Of a DNA stretch of 64,000 nt, positions 1-9,722 are shown piece after piece. The DNA comes from Picocystis sp. L7. Its lineage: Eukaryota > Chlorophyta > Picocystophyceae > Picocystales > Picocystaceae. The position numbers and the translations under genes were made by a program. Positions within the stretch are counted from its first letter, which is position 1; each line of letters begins with the position of its first letter. The stretch is taken from the NCBI GenBank assembly GCA_020975725.1, contig QXJR01000019.1, positions 248,001 to 312,000 on the forward strand, in the 5' to 3' direction. The notes under the pieces were generated by a model. The model saw nothing but the letters and a program-made list of their open reading frames with translations, was not told the DNA's origin and made no database searches.

Positions 1-204
1 GATGGTGAATTGCGAGGGAGAATCCCACACCAGCATGCAATCATCCATCTTACTTCGTAGAAGCCTTCAGGAACGAATTGGCCTCGTGTGCGTTCCCATG
101 GGCATCCAACGCATCCGATGTTACCTTGCGGCGTTCCATCCGGATGGACACGACGGTGAATCAGGTGGCCGAATTCTTCCTACACCGCTTTCGAAAGAAA
201 CGCC
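1..204. other. left-edge sequence with no gene seen
   Basis: Short open frames occur here on the plus strand, but none shows a recognisable domain. The stretch probably holds the 5' region of the WLM protease gene that follows. The window edge prevents further judgement. Confidence 0.4.
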
Positions 205-1320
205 ATGCTTCCTGGTATAGAATATTCGCCTTCATTCGCAAAGGAATGGGCGATGGCGCCAGGCGCGATGGACGCACACCGCGTGATGCAAGTGCGTGCG
301 CTCGTCCGTCGTCCGCTCCGGGAGCAGGCAGAGGCCATGCTGGAACGTATCGCCAAGCAGGTGCAGCCGATCATGCGGCGAAGGCGATGGCGATGCCTCA
401 AACTCACGGAGATGTTCCCGAAGAATCCGAACCTGCTTGGTTTGAACGTCAATCGCGGCCAAGAGATCAAGATCCGTCTACGTCCGCATCACGACGAAAA
501 TTCGTTCTTGCCCTACGAGGATCTGCTAGGAACCATGCTGCACGAGCTCACGCACAACGTGCACGGTCCCCACAATGCTGCGTTCTACAAACTCCTGGAC
601 GAAATCCGTGGGGAGTGCGAAGAACTTATGGCGAAAGGAATCACCGGAACTGGAGAAGGATTCGATGCACCAAGCTGCGGGAAGCTCGGTGGACGCACTT
701 TTGCACACAACCCTCCTGAACACATGCGTCGTAAGGCTGCACTGCGTGCAGCAGAGCTGCGAGGAACTCAACAAGCACTGATGCCTACCGGAGGAAGGAA
801 GCTAGGAGGCGGGTCTACCTCTATGCGTAGTCTGTCACCCAGAGAAGCAGCTGCAAGGGCGGCCGAGAGACGTTTGAAAGACAACCTTTGGTGTCCAAAT
901 GAAGGGATGGTCAGTGAGGAGGAAACACATCCTTCCTCACGATGTTGCGGGGAAACTTGTGCTCCATGTGGCTGTCCCATCATCATTGACCTCACAGAAA
1001 CAGATGACGAGGGCGAGGGACAGACGAGCACCAGGAAACGAAAAGCACCAGATCCAATTGATTGCGAGGGTGACTCCAAGGCAAAGCAGCCGGACGATGT
1101 GTGGACCTGCAGCATCTGCACTCTTCGAAATGAGGGACCCAGTTTGAGATGTCTTGCCTGTCTAGAAGAAAGGAAGCCTCACCTGCCGGGTGCAAAGACT
1201 TGGTCCTGTAAGTTTTGTACGCTGGTCAACGAAGAAAAAACCTCGAATTGCTTGGCATGTGGTCAGTGGAGGTACACGACTGGGCCGCCAGCAGGCGCCA
1301 CTAAGGTGTTTACCACATAA
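205..1320 (+). CDS. WLM-domain metalloprotease with SIM and two RanBP2 zinc fingers (Wss1/SPRTN-like)
   Basis: 371 residues, one exon. The N-terminal half is a WLM domain: the block FPKNPNLLGLNVNRGQEI is followed by the zinc-metalloprotease motif HELTH starting at H113 and then VHGPHNAAFYKLLDEI. A short hydrophobic-acidic stretch, PIIIDLTETDDE near residue 258, looks like a SUMO-interacting motif. Two RanBP2-type zinc fingers (W-x-C-x2-C-x10-C-x2-C) start near W300 and W333. Known WLM proteins such as yeast Wss1 degrade proteins crosslinked to DNA and bind SUMO and Cdc48, so a nuclear DNA-protein-crosslink repair protease is the likely role. The first Met after the upstream stop was used as start; M17 or M22 are alternatives because the conserved part begins only around residue 25. 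The next gene is convergent, about 100 bp downstream. Confidence 0.9.
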   Translation: MLPGIEYSPSFAKEWAMAPGAMDAHRVMQVRALVRRPLREQAEAMLERIAKQVQPIMRRRRWRCLKLTEMFPKNPNLLGLNVNRGQEIKIRLRPHHDENSFLPYEDLLGTMLHELTHNVHGPHNAAFYKLLDEIRGECEELMAKGITGTGEGFDAPSCGKLGGRTFAHNPPEHMRRKAALRAAELRGTQQALMPTGGRKLGGGSTSMRSLSPREAAARAAERRLKDNLWCPNEGMVSEEETHPSSRCCGETCAPCGCPIIIDLTETDDEGEGQTSTRKRKAPDPIDCEGDSKAKQPDDVWTCSICTLRNEGPSLRCLACLEERKPHLPGAKTWSCKFCTLVNEEKTSNCLACGQWRYTTGPPAGATKVFTT

Positions 1321-1422
1321 GCGAACATACACATTTTTGCACATCTGATTGGTAGTTCATTTGGAGATTGGACGATTGATTTATTCTGGCCCACTTCTGC
1401 ATGGAGAGGATATGACTTCGAG

Positions 1423-2028
1423 CTATTCTTCGCAGTACTTTTCCATGCAGAGCTTGCTTGCCATATCCGTAATGAATTTCCCTTTTTCCTCGCCATCGAG
1501 GAGGAGCTCCAGGGTCGTTTCACGGAAAACATCGCTTCGACTCACAACCGAAAACCCCAATTTGTTCCTAAACATGTTTAGAGAGGCGTGATTGTCGTCG
1601 CCGATCTTTGCGGAAAATTTCCGGGTTTCCAGCCTGGAGTAGGCATAGGCCATCATCAGCACCACCGCCTCCAATCCCAGGCCGTTCCCCCTTGCCTTCT
1701 GTTCCGCGATCATGACTTCAACCTCTGCTGCTTGTTGATCGTTCACATCGTTGTAAAAGAGATTGACATCCCCAACCATGGTGTCGATTTCCCGCTTGTG
1801 ATCCGCCTCGGATTGGCGCTCTAGGACGATGAATGTGCACTTGTCCTCGTCCTCTGCCCATGATTTTTGCATGGAATATTCTTCTTCGATCGACAGCGGT
1901 TCCGAAGCAGTGGCTGCTTGCAAGTAAGGATCTTGCATCCATTCGTGATACCTCTGGACGTGGTTCCTCTTGTATGGAACGAGGACGACCTTGTCGCCGA
2001 CGATGCGGACGTCGGCATTGCACTTCAT
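1423..2028 (-). CDS. NAT9-like GNAT N-acetyltransferase
   Basis: 201 residues when started at the Met of MKCNADVRIVGDKVVLVPY. An upstream in-frame Met would add 17 residues that do not look conserved. The order of blocks (VLVPYKRNHVQRYHEWM, VGDVNLFYND, EVMIAEQKARGNGLGLEA, ARKF-type strand, NHASLNMFRNKLGF) is that of the NAT9 branch of GNAT acetyltransferases. The RGNGLG segment is the acetyl-CoA pyrophosphate-binding loop. NAT9 proteins are small cytoplasmic acetyltransferases; in animals a role at tubulin is reported, but the substrate here is unknown. The gene is convergent with the WLM protease and in tandem with SFT2 upstream. Confidence 0.88.
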   Translation of the reverse strand: MKCNADVRIVGDKVVLVPYKRNHVQRYHEWMQDPYLQAATASEPLSIEEEYSMQKSWAEDEDKCTFIVLERQSEADHKREIDTMVGDVNLFYNDVNDQQAAEVEVMIAEQKARGNGLGLEAVVLMMAYAYSRLETRKFSAKIGDDNHASLNMFRNKLGFSVVSRSDVFRETTLELLLDGEEKGKFITDMASKLCMEKYCEE

Positions 2029-2399
2029 CGTTGTGTGACCCGACCTGCGCCTCGATGCAGACGAGAAGCACACCGGCAATCGCGCAGGTTCAGGCAGCCA
2101 CGAAGACAGCAGGATTCAGCGGGTCCGCAGATTCACCGCCGTCCTGGAGCTCTCTTCTCCCAAACCAATGGGTTTGGAAGGTGAGCTGAAACCACCTACA
2201 GGTGTTAGGTAGAGAAGAAAGTTGCATTGGAAAGGCATCTTGGAACGAGGTGAAACGAATGTAGGATGGATGGGCTCCAGGCGTGGCGTGCGCAGGTCTG
2301 ATGAGAGTCGACTGTTGGAACAGGACATGGAAGCTCGCACCCTCGTGAAGGATTTTATTGATTTTAAATATTGGATCTAGACTTAGCAGGGCAGGCAAA
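2029..2399. other. intergenic, 5' region of the NAT9-like gene and 3' side of SFT2
   Basis: About 370 bp between two minus-strand genes. I see no domain-bearing frame or repeat. It should contain the NAT9 promoter and the SFT2 3' UTR. Confidence 0.4.
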
Positions 2400-3045
2400 C
2401 TAAAACAAAAGTACTTTGGCTAGCATCTTCTGTCCAAAGGGAATGTATGTCAGGCAGTACCATAAGTATGCAACGTATTGGATAAGCAGACACACCAGGA
2501 CCTGCAAAGACGAATGGAGGGCAATGGCAAGAGGTCAGCACAACGGTTGAATACGATCAACAAGCTCGCCTCAGCACATCTCATACCAGCAGTCCGTCTT
2601 CCAATCCGATGGCGCAGAAAAGTGTCAGACCTATGCTAGCTAGGTAGACAACAGTGGCAATGATTCGGTTTTTCTTCAACATGTTCTTGACTTGCTTCAT
2701 CGGGCCGACCAAAAACATGGTGCTCATGATCGTCAGGACACTACCAAACGAGTAGAGGATGCCAAAGCCGACAAAATCTGGCACAGGAAACAGAAACAGT
2801 AGTGACTGATTCCGTCGACAAGTGGGAGGCAGCGCTTTCCAGGTCAGCATTCCGAAATTCGCAGGCGCCTTTCTATCTCTGACCGTGCCAGGATTTCGTG
2901 CGGACACATCAACTCAGCGTACCAGAAATCCCAAAAGCATACCAGTAACTGCACATATAGCAAACCCGTAGATGCGTTGGGTCCGGCTCAAGCTCACAGC
3001 ATCATCTATCTCGTCCCAGAGGGTTGGCTCTCTCTCTTCCTGCAT
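2400..3045 (-). CDS. SFT2-like Golgi vesicle-traffic membrane protein, three exons
   Basis: Spliced gene read from the sequence: exon 1 3045-2923 (41 codons, starting MQEEREPTLWDEIDDAV), exon 2 2805-2587 (73 codons), exon 3 2501-2400 (33 codons plus TAG), giving 147 residues. Intron 1 (117 nt) is GTACGC...ATCAG and intron 2 (85 nt) is GTATGA...TTGCAG, both in phase 0. Each contains TGCTGACC 32-37 nt before its acceptor. The joined protein has the SFT2 pattern: an acidic N-terminus, TM1 (FAICAVTGMLLGFL), a second TM, the family block STMFLVGPMKQVKNM, then RIIATVVYLASIGLTLFCA and a last TM ending LTYIPFGQKM. Yeast Sft2 acts in membrane fusion at the Golgi. No single ORF covers the gene, so gene callers that ignore introns will miss it. 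An in-frame stop lies upstream of the chosen ATG. Confidence 0.9.
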
Positions 3046-4112
3046 CCCCACCTGTTGTTTCGAATGTTTCCGGCCATGTCAGAGCGAGGGAGCACAGGCC
3101 ACTCCACCGCTTCGAACCCAACTCGCTTTCGCTTCGTCGACGAATGCATTCCACGCCATTCTCGTTCGGCCTGCACGAGACGCACCGCGACCATCATCTG
3201 GTGGGTGATGCCTTGCTTCCCGCCCTTTCCCATGGCGCCTTCCCGCGTCCTCGGACCAGGATCTTCCTCTTGCTTCGTCTCTGGACGCCACCAGCCTCCT
3301 CTCACGTGTAGAAGCGGGTATCCTTCGCAACACGTGCGCCTTTCGCGCGCCTCGAACGCGGAAGAAGCGCGTCGCGACGTCGGTTTGCGTCCTGGTGTCA
3401 AGGTCCGAGACACAATTGGCACGAATCGTCAGGTATCGACAGTTGTGAATCGATGTGACGGATCCCCGGTGGTGAGAGTTGTGAACATGGGACGAGGGGT
3501 GCCCTTGGTTTTGGATGGAAGTGGAAGCGCTGTTGGGCGGATGATGCTTGCAAGAGACGTCCACGATGATCTTCAATGCTGTGCACGGAATGGTTTGGCA
3601 TGCAGTGATTGGGTGTGGAGAAGAGGGTCGCTCGAAAGGGACCGGAGCGTTGGATGTATCTGCTTGTGTTGAGAGTGGACACCAATGAACCATGCAAAAG
3701 TCCCATTCATAGGGATTCACCTCGATCCGTACGCGAATTTGCTGCGACAGTGGAGTCCTTCCAAAGTATGTCGACGTACAGATTCCGATTTCCGGGTGCG
3801 ACGCGCGATTGGAAGTGATGGCGATGGGAAACACCCAAACGAAACTACATCGCAAGCACGTCCAAGATTCGACCATGCATTGAAGTCAATGGATAGAGAA
3901 CAGGTCGGATTCGTTCCTTGGTGAAGAGCATGCAAGTGGCCGGTGGGATCTTTGCATCCTTCTAGGGATGCCCACGTTGGCATTGCCTCCTTGCATCCCA
4001 ATCTATCCCGTCTCGAGTTAACCTCGTTTTATCTTCACACGTTTCGTACCGGATTGAATTCGTGGCTCGGATTTCGTCAACAAGGACGAACCGCAAGCAG
4101 GCGAAGCGCACC
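3046..4112. other. divergent 5' intergenic region, no gene recognised
   Basis: About 1.07 kb between the SFT2 start (minus) and the start of the plastid repeat protein (plus). Open frames exist on both strands (for example 3079-3876 minus), but they are rich in Arg, His, Ser and Cys, overlap each other and show no domain, so I read them as chance frames. The region should hold two promoters. Confidence 0.45.
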
Positions 4113-4604
4113 ATGGTCACGACGATGGCGAACGTTCTTGGCGTCCAAAAGGGTGTGCAAATCAGTGTTAGACGTGGCAGAACCGACCGACGTGCGCAGC
4201 TGCGCGTGTGTGCCCGCAAGCCCAAGGCCGTGGAGCCCGAATCGACGGAGAATGATGGAAAGTACATTGCTGCAGGCGCAGGAGGCACACTCGCGGCTGG
4301 GGTGTGTGCATGGTCCACCTTCACGCTCAAAACCACGGGATGCGGTTTGCCGCCTGGTCCAGGAGGAGCACTCGGAGCACTGGAAGGTGTGAGCTTCTTG
4401 GCCCTCTTGGGCGTGGTTGGATGGTCAGCCTATACCAAGGTGAAGACAGGAAAGGGACTTCCGGCAGGACCCTATGGACTTTTGGGCGCTGCAGAAGGGC
4501 TCTCCTACCTGGTTCTCTTAGCCTACATCGTGGTTTTGGGGATCAATTATGTGCAGCTTGGATACATCCCGGGCGCCGTGCCTGACGACAACTGCTTCGG
4601 ATGA
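4113..4604 (+). CDS. predicted plastid membrane protein with a tandem GLPxGPxGxLGAxEG repeat
   Basis: 163 residues from the ATG in an ACCATGG context at 4113; an in-frame Met at 4062 is less likely. The N-terminus (VTTMANVLGVQKGVQISVRR, then RRAQLRVCARK) is basic, hydroxylated and lacks acidic residues, as in chloroplast transit peptides. After an acidic linker come three hydrophobic segments. Residues about 76-112 and 113-149 are two adjacent copies of a 37-residue unit: G-x-GLPPGPGGALGALEGVS plus a TM, then GKGLPAGPYGLLGAAEGLS plus a TM. The remainder of the protein is a short acidic tail. I do not know the family by name or its function; a thylakoid or envelope membrane location is inference. 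It is convergent with the TBC gene, 64 bp away. Confidence 0.75.
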   Translation: MVTTMANVLGVQKGVQISVRRGRTDRRAQLRVCARKPKAVEPESTENDGKYIAAGAGGTLAAGVCAWSTFTLKTTGCGLPPGPGGALGALEGVSFLALLGVVGWSAYTKVKTGKGLPAGPYGLLGAAEGLSYLVLLAYIVVLGINYVQLGYIPGAVPDDNCFG

Positions 4605-4668
4605 GCGATGAGGTATGTAGAACCGACAAAAAGGATGCTGCCAACCAGCAGCAGGTGTTATTCATGTA

Positions 4669-6345
4669 TTAGCCGAGCGGGGAAGTAATCGATCCATCGG
4701 AAATTTCCTCTTCGTCGATGATTTCCCAGCCTAAGTCCTGTTCCAGTGTTGCCAGCATCATTTCGGCTATTTCTGACTCCCCGTCTTGCAGTCCAACAAT
4801 CCCACTTGTCTCCGTAGAAGGGCCTTCTGGAATAGACCCCTCATCGTTCAAAGCAGACTCCGCTAGGTCAGGTGTAGAAGATCGATGTGCCCTGCTCTCT
4901 TTCTCTTCCGTTTCCAACTCTGCATCGATTTCGTTGATTTCCGACTGCGGCAACTCATAACGTATTGCATGAGACAAGACTTCTCTGAGTTCAGCATCTG
5001 GCCACTTGCCAGGTTCGATCTTAAGGTACTCCACAATCTCCTCAAAATCATCCAGGGCTAAAACGTGCATTTCTGTGTGTGCAAGAATGGATAGACAGGT
5101 GCGCATTAGAATATTGCCCGAACGTTCAGTAAGAATGACGTCCAGGATGCGTGCAGAAAAGGACTGCGGGTATGTGTTTGAAAAAAGTGACAGCATCCAA
5201 GGACTTGCATACAATAGCGGGACCACTCCATGCTCCTCCAGATGTCTTCCGAGGTGCGGGTGTCGGCGGTAAATGAGTTTTCCTAGTCGCTTGAGTGCAA
5301 GTTGCAGCCCAGACAATTCAGGGGTGTAAAGTTGTCGCAGGTTTGCCCCGCCTTCTCCCAATGCCAACGTCAGGGCTCTGAAGGCCGGTTCCTCTGGCAG
5401 GTACATCAACAAGATCCCAGCAGGGAAAGCCATTCCCTGGCAATAACCAACTTCCAGGTCATGTAAGGAGTACGCCTTCAGGATATTTTTCAAGGCCATT
5501 TGTCCATCCTTGGAACAAAACTTCCTGTGCTCTGGAAACGTCCTGTGGATGTCCCTGTCAATCATTTCATCTATCTCCTCTTGTCCGCTCGTCACCTGTA
5601 GCAGGGTCTCGTAACGGGTTCCGTGTGGAGGAGACGGGGGCCACTCAATGTGTGACATCCCCACCCAAATGCTTTCTTCGTCCCTTTTGATCCCTTGGTC
5701 CACCCAATCCTTCACCTCACCTTGATCCCCGCGCACCGCAAGCCTAGGGGAACGCGCTACACTGCTGTCCACGGCGTCATCTTCTGCACTGTCATTGGTC
5801 CCGTCCGCACCTACAGGCATGGGGAGTTGAGCGAGGGTGTACTGCTCCTGCTCGGACAGGTGGTTGTAGGTGGAAACGGTGTGCACCGCTCCCACTTCCT
5901 TGGCGCAGGAAACGGAGGCCAAGTAGCACCAAAGCCTCGATCTCAGTTCACGTGGGGCCATTTCCAGCAGCCTGTCACAGATCTGCACGTCCACTTCGTC
6001 CTCGAGTCCGTCGTCGCGCAGCACTTCGATGCGTCGCTTGCGGAGCCTGTCTTGGGCCTTTTCCAGCGCCTGGTAGATCTTGGCCAGCTGCTTCGTGGAG
6101 TCTCTGGACGAAGCGTTCCTCAGCCTCTTCGTGCGCCTCGCAAGGCCTCGCAAGCCGCTCCTCCTGGCGTGTCCATCGGTGACCAGGAGGGCTGCGCTCG
6201 TGGCTCCTTTCGCCAGCGCCACTCCTGCCATGGAGATCGCTCCACCCACTGCTTTGGCACCTCGTCCCACGTGCGCCACGATCCGTTCCAATCCTTCCTC
6301 CTCTTCCGCCATCGCCGTCCGCCTTCCAGCGAAGCTTTCCGACAC
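4669..6345 (-). CDS. TBC-domain Rab GTPase-activating protein
   Basis: 558 residues from the first Met, or 547 if translation starts at the second (MAEEEEGLERIVAHVG, 6312). A charged N-terminal region with the coiled segment KIYQALEKAQDRLRKRRIEVL leads into a TBC domain: the entry motif PRELRSRLWCYLASV, the arginine-finger motif IDRDIHRTFPEH and the glutamine-finger motif GYCQGMAFPAGILLMYLPEE. Both catalytic fingers expected for a dual-finger RabGAP are present. About 60 residues separate the RLW entry from the arginine finger, so the domain carries an insert there. The C-terminal 120 residues are acidic and low-complexity. The likely role is inactivation of Rab GTPases in membrane traffic; the Rab partner cannot be told from sequence. 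Confidence 0.92.
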   Translation of the reverse strand: MSESFAGRRTAMAEEEEGLERIVAHVGRGAKAVGGAISMAGVALAKGATSAALLVTDGHARRSGLRGLARRTKRLRNASSRDSTKQLAKIYQALEKAQDRLRKRRIEVLRDDGLEDEVDVQICDRLLEMAPRELRSRLWCYLASVSCAKEVGAVHTVSTYNHLSEQEQYTLAQLPMPVGADGTNDSAEDDAVDSSVARSPRLAVRGDQGEVKDWVDQGIKRDEESIWVGMSHIEWPPSPPHGTRYETLLQVTSGQEEIDEMIDRDIHRTFPEHRKFCSKDGQMALKNILKAYSLHDLEVGYCQGMAFPAGILLMYLPEEPAFRALTLALGEGGANLRQLYTPELSGLQLALKRLGKLIYRRHPHLGRHLEEHGVVPLLYASPWMLSLFSNTYPQSFSARILDVILTERSGNILMRTCLSILAHTEMHVLALDDFEEIVEYLKIEPGKWPDAELREVLSHAIRYELPQSEINEIDAELETEEKESRAHRSSTPDLAESALNDEGSIPEGPSTETSGIVGLQDGESEIAEMMLATLEQDLGWEIIDEEEISDGSITSPLG

Positions 6346-7961
6346 CGTTCAAGTCGCCATCGACAGGGTCTGGTTCTGTGTTGTGTCTGGAACCACTCCA
6401 GCCACCCACATCCATCCCCTCCCCAACCCAACACGTCGGGACAACGCACGTGGACACGTGCAGGCGTGAAACACAGGTTGGAAACGGTCACCACTCAAGG
6501 ACTACGGAAGGAATGGATCGGGTGTATGTGCTTGGGAACAGAGGGCTCAAAGATGAGGGCGTGGATGGGGACACACACACGCACGCCACGCGTTCAACCC
6601 GTTCGTGCGATACCGACCCAACCCAATCGATCGATTGGGCACGTGATTCCAACAAACCACGTGAAGCCGTCCAAGTCGCAGAAAGGATCGGAAGATCGTT
6701 GATGTGGAGAGCGAGGTTCAAACAAGTCCCCTGTCCATACTTGACTCCTTCGCAATCGCAAGACATCGATCCAAGACTACGAGACCGAGATGTGTGCTTC
6801 CTCATGGCCTCGATGTACTTGAAGACCTACACAGGAGTGGTCCACTCCTTGATGTCACTTGGGGGACCTCCGAGTCTTTGCATTGGGAGCAAAGGGATAT
6901 ACAACTTCCTTCACGGCACACCACCACGGAGGAGGAAATCGAATTGGGCATGAGGACGATGGTTTCTTGTGAAAGATGCGCACTTTTTGCCCCCGCGCGC
7001 CCCTCCATATTGTTTGTTGATACGAGCCAGACGAGTGACACATTCCAACACTCTTGCGTGAACGCAAACGATGGTCATGTGTACTTACTCGCGTGTACGA
7101 ATGGTCACAACAAATGGGGCACTGCCCCTCGTTCACTTCCTCGTTCAATCAGAGGCACAAAAATATGGTAAATCCACAATGCATAGGCCATTGCTCAAAC
7201 ATATGTGTAGAGCATGTGGATCAAGGGATACCCTTCCATTGTCTGAGTAAATCCGTCCACCCACGTGGTGGGTGAAGTCGGGAATCGATGCTCAAAAGAG
7301 AAGAAGAGGCGGATGTAAGACTTGACGGTTTGAGAAAAGGGAAACTTGAACTCACAAGACGGACGGAAGTAGGAGAAACGAGGTCGTTGTAGTTTTTTGC
7401 AAACGTAGCGGGGCAAGTGAAAGAAAGGGTGATATCCACAATTTCGGAGAGGGAGACCACCCACCGTTTGATTGACAGATAGATTATGCTTAGCTAGAGG
7501 CACGAATCATTCTTCCAGGGTTGCATTTGAGTATTGTTGTTGTTGCCTTAACAACGACGACCTCTGAAAATTCGAAGGCCGATGTCCAAGCATGGTACTC
7601 TTGTATAAACTGTGGGAGTTGCCCCTAGTAGTCTCACAAAGAACGCAACTTCCTCTGAATTTCGTACATAAAATCGAGCGGGTGTTGCTACATGCGTACA
7701 ACCACTAGAGCAACGACTCGTCTTGACTAGTGGTACCACCTATGCGGCAATGCATTGTGGTTCGAATTAAGGTATGAGTTTTCAGTACCGAAGAAGAGAA
7801 CCTTGCGACATTCTGTTCAATAAGCAGAGTTCCTTGGGGAGACACCAATCTTGTTGTTGCATTCCATCTTTGTGAGAGAGCTGTATTTAAGCAGAGTTAA
7901 CCAAGCGAGACAGTACGACGAAGTCGTCATCGCGGACGCCGGTGGCAACACACAGCGAGGA
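6346..7961. other. 1.6-kb gene-poor divergent intergenic region
   Basis: This lies between the TBC gene start (minus) and the amidohydrolase start (plus). All frames are short or patchy, including the longest (6704-7171 plus), and none shows a recognisable motif. Simple ACACAC-type sequence occurs near 6570. It is AT-richer toward 7150-7850 than the flanking genes. I cannot exclude a spliced or non-coding RNA gene. Confidence 0.4.
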
Positions 7962-8876
7962 ATGCTAGCAGCTCGCGCCGTATCCCGTGCCGCAACTCCT
8001 CGTGCGACCATGCGTCTGGATGGACACGTGCACGTGTGGGCACCGCCAAAGCTCGCGGACAAATATCCTTATGTGGGCCAACTGGCGGGGGCTGCAGGCG
8101 CAGAGCCACCCATAGAGGGCACGATGGAACAGTTGCTGGAGCAGATGGATGCAGCAGACGTACAAGGAGCCTTGATTGTTCAACCTGGATGCCACCAGTT
8201 CGACCATTCCTACGTCAGCCATGCCCTCAAGAGATACCCAGACCGCCTGGTAGGATGCCTCTTGGCAGATCCTTCGCCCAGCGGTAGCGGTGCCGCAGCC
8301 ATTTCAAAGCTTGCGAAAGAGGGGTATCGAGCAGTGCGATTCAATCCGTACTTGTGGCCAGATGGTGAAAAGATGACGAACAAGGAAGGGAGAGAAATGT
8401 ACAAACTTGCTGGGGAGTTGGGTCTTCCAGTAGGACACATGCCATTCAAGGGGCTTCTCCATCACATCGAGGAGATCGAAACACTGTTGAAAGAGTATCC
8501 CCAAACCAAGTGCATCATCGACCATTATGGTTTTTGCAACGCTAGGATGGGAGAAGATTTTGAGAGATTGCTAACTTTGGCAGCCTTCCCCCAGGTGTAC
8601 GTCAAAGTATCGGCTCACTTCCGCGTATCTAACGAGGAATTTCCTTATGTGGACTTGCGGACACAGATCCGGCGTCTGGTGAATGCGTTTGGGGCTCATC
8701 GCGTCATGTTTGGTACGGACTTTCCTTGGGTAATGGACAAGTGCGGATATGTCAATGCATGGTCCGTGATCGAGGAGGGTGACAAAGTGACGAACAGCTC
8801 GTTACTCACGGACGAGGAAAAACAATTCCTGTATTCAGGAACGCTCCTCTCTTTATTGCCTGGAGCCTGGCAGTAG
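7962..8876 (+). CDS. TIM-barrel metal-dependent amidohydrolase (amidohydrolase-2 type)
   Basis: 304 residues from the Met at 7962 (MLAARAVSRAATPRA, a possible organelle presequence); the conserved part starts MRLDGHVHVW at 8010. DGHVHVW supplies the HxH metal ligands on the first barrel strand. Later blocks are VQPGCHQFDHSY, RAVRFNPYLWPDG, LPVGHMPF, CIIDHYGFC, VYVKVSAHFRVS and the C-terminal FGTDFPW with the catalytic aspartate. The family includes decarboxylases (ACMSD) and lactonases (LigI, GLI type); the substrate is not readable here. It is convergent with the next gene at a 38-bp gap. Confidence 0.88.
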   Translation: MLAARAVSRAATPRATMRLDGHVHVWAPPKLADKYPYVGQLAGAAGAEPPIEGTMEQLLEQMDAADVQGALIVQPGCHQFDHSYVSHALKRYPDRLVGCLLADPSPSGSGAAAISKLAKEGYRAVRFNPYLWPDGEKMTNKEGREMYKLAGELGLPVGHMPFKGLLHHIEEIETLLKEYPQTKCIIDHYGFCNARMGEDFERLLTLAAFPQVYVKVSAHFRVSNEEFPYVDLRTQIRRLVNAFGAHRVMFGTDFPWVMDKCGYVNAWSVIEEGDKVTNSSLLTDEEKQFLYSGTLLSLLPGAWQ

Positions 8877-8914
8877 TGGGTACAACTTGCATGGGCAGTG
8901 GCTCTTTTGGGGCC

Positions 8915-9511
8915 CTATTGTTCTTTGCTCACCTTTGCCCTGGGAAATGGCTTGTGTTTTCTATAGCTGGTCAGGAAGAAGGGGAAGGATACCAGGATGA
9001 CCAGCCAGGGAATACAGCACCAGAACACATGGATGTCATGCAAGGCGTTCCATACCGCCTTTTCTGCAAATTTTGTGAAAGGAATATTAAATCTGCATCC
9101 AAGGCGGTCCACACATAGGTTCGTCGGTTCGACGTCCATCGCTGCCACGAGAAGCTTCGGTCCTAGTTCACGGCTCATGTCGTAGCACATCTGCCTTAAT
9201 TTTTCCCCTGCGACAGGATCGAGTTCCCGATGACTGGCTGGATCGTACGAGTAGTGTTTGAATCCCCAGGGCGAGTGCCACAGTCGATGTTTCGCGAGCT
9301 CCTTCGATGCGCAAGCCTCTTGGATGGTGTTCTCCACGAATCTCTCGGCTTCTATCCTTGCCTCTCCCGCCAGTTTCCCGTCGAACACGAGGGCGTGTAC
9401 TGCATACCTCAGCCTCGGCTGGGTTCCGAACAGGTGCAGTCGCATCACGTGCATGACGGCTCGACAGGCCGTGCATTCTTCACCAATGGCGGAATCCCAC
9501 GTTCCTCTCAT
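8915..9511 (-). CDS. cysteine-rich membrane protein, possibly canopy/saposin-like (DUF3456-like)
   Basis: 198 residues from the Met at 9511; the open frame continues upstream but would overlap the divergent transporter gene. The sequence shows EECTACRAV near the N-terminus, then IQEACAS, RQMCYDMSREL and LCVDRLGC, a C-x2-C ... C ... C ... C-x5-C order that recalls canopy (CNPY) proteins of the saposin-like fold. A strongly hydrophobic helix (IHVFWCCIPWLVILVSFPFF) lies near the C-terminus, followed by a basic tail. Against the canopy reading, I see no N-terminal signal peptide, and no ATG lies between 9512 and the transporter start, so a missing first exon is not obvious. The function is unassigned and the family call is tentative. 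A 211-bp promoter is shared with the transporter. Confidence 0.65.
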   Translation of the reverse strand: MRGTWDSAIGEECTACRAVMHVMRLHLFGTQPRLRYAVHALVFDGKLAGEARIEAERFVENTIQEACASKELAKHRLWHSPWGFKHYSYDPASHRELDPVAGEKLRQMCYDMSRELGPKLLVAAMDVEPTNLCVDRLGCRFNIPFTKFAEKAVWNALHDIHVFWCCIPWLVILVSFPFFLTSYRKHKPFPRAKVSKEQ

Positions 9512-9722
9512 CCGATCCGGCTCGCTCTTCCCGCCAACAACCCTCCTGGACCTTCGGGAGTGTCGGTTCCCGCCAGTTCTGGCGTGGAGCTTCGCCCCCT
9601 TCTGGAAGGGCGGTCCTCCTCCGCGGGCCGTGGAAAGACGGCACGGGCTTTGAGAGGAGGGGGTGGGAAGGAGGGAAGCCAAGAGACGGGAAGTGGACGA
9701 GGAAACCTGCGCCACTTCCGCG

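Noticed and set aside
3079-3876. 265-codon minus-strand ORF
   Set aside because: Its composition (Arg, His, Ser, Cys) and lack of motifs look random. It overlaps other frames and runs into the SFT2 first exon in another phase.
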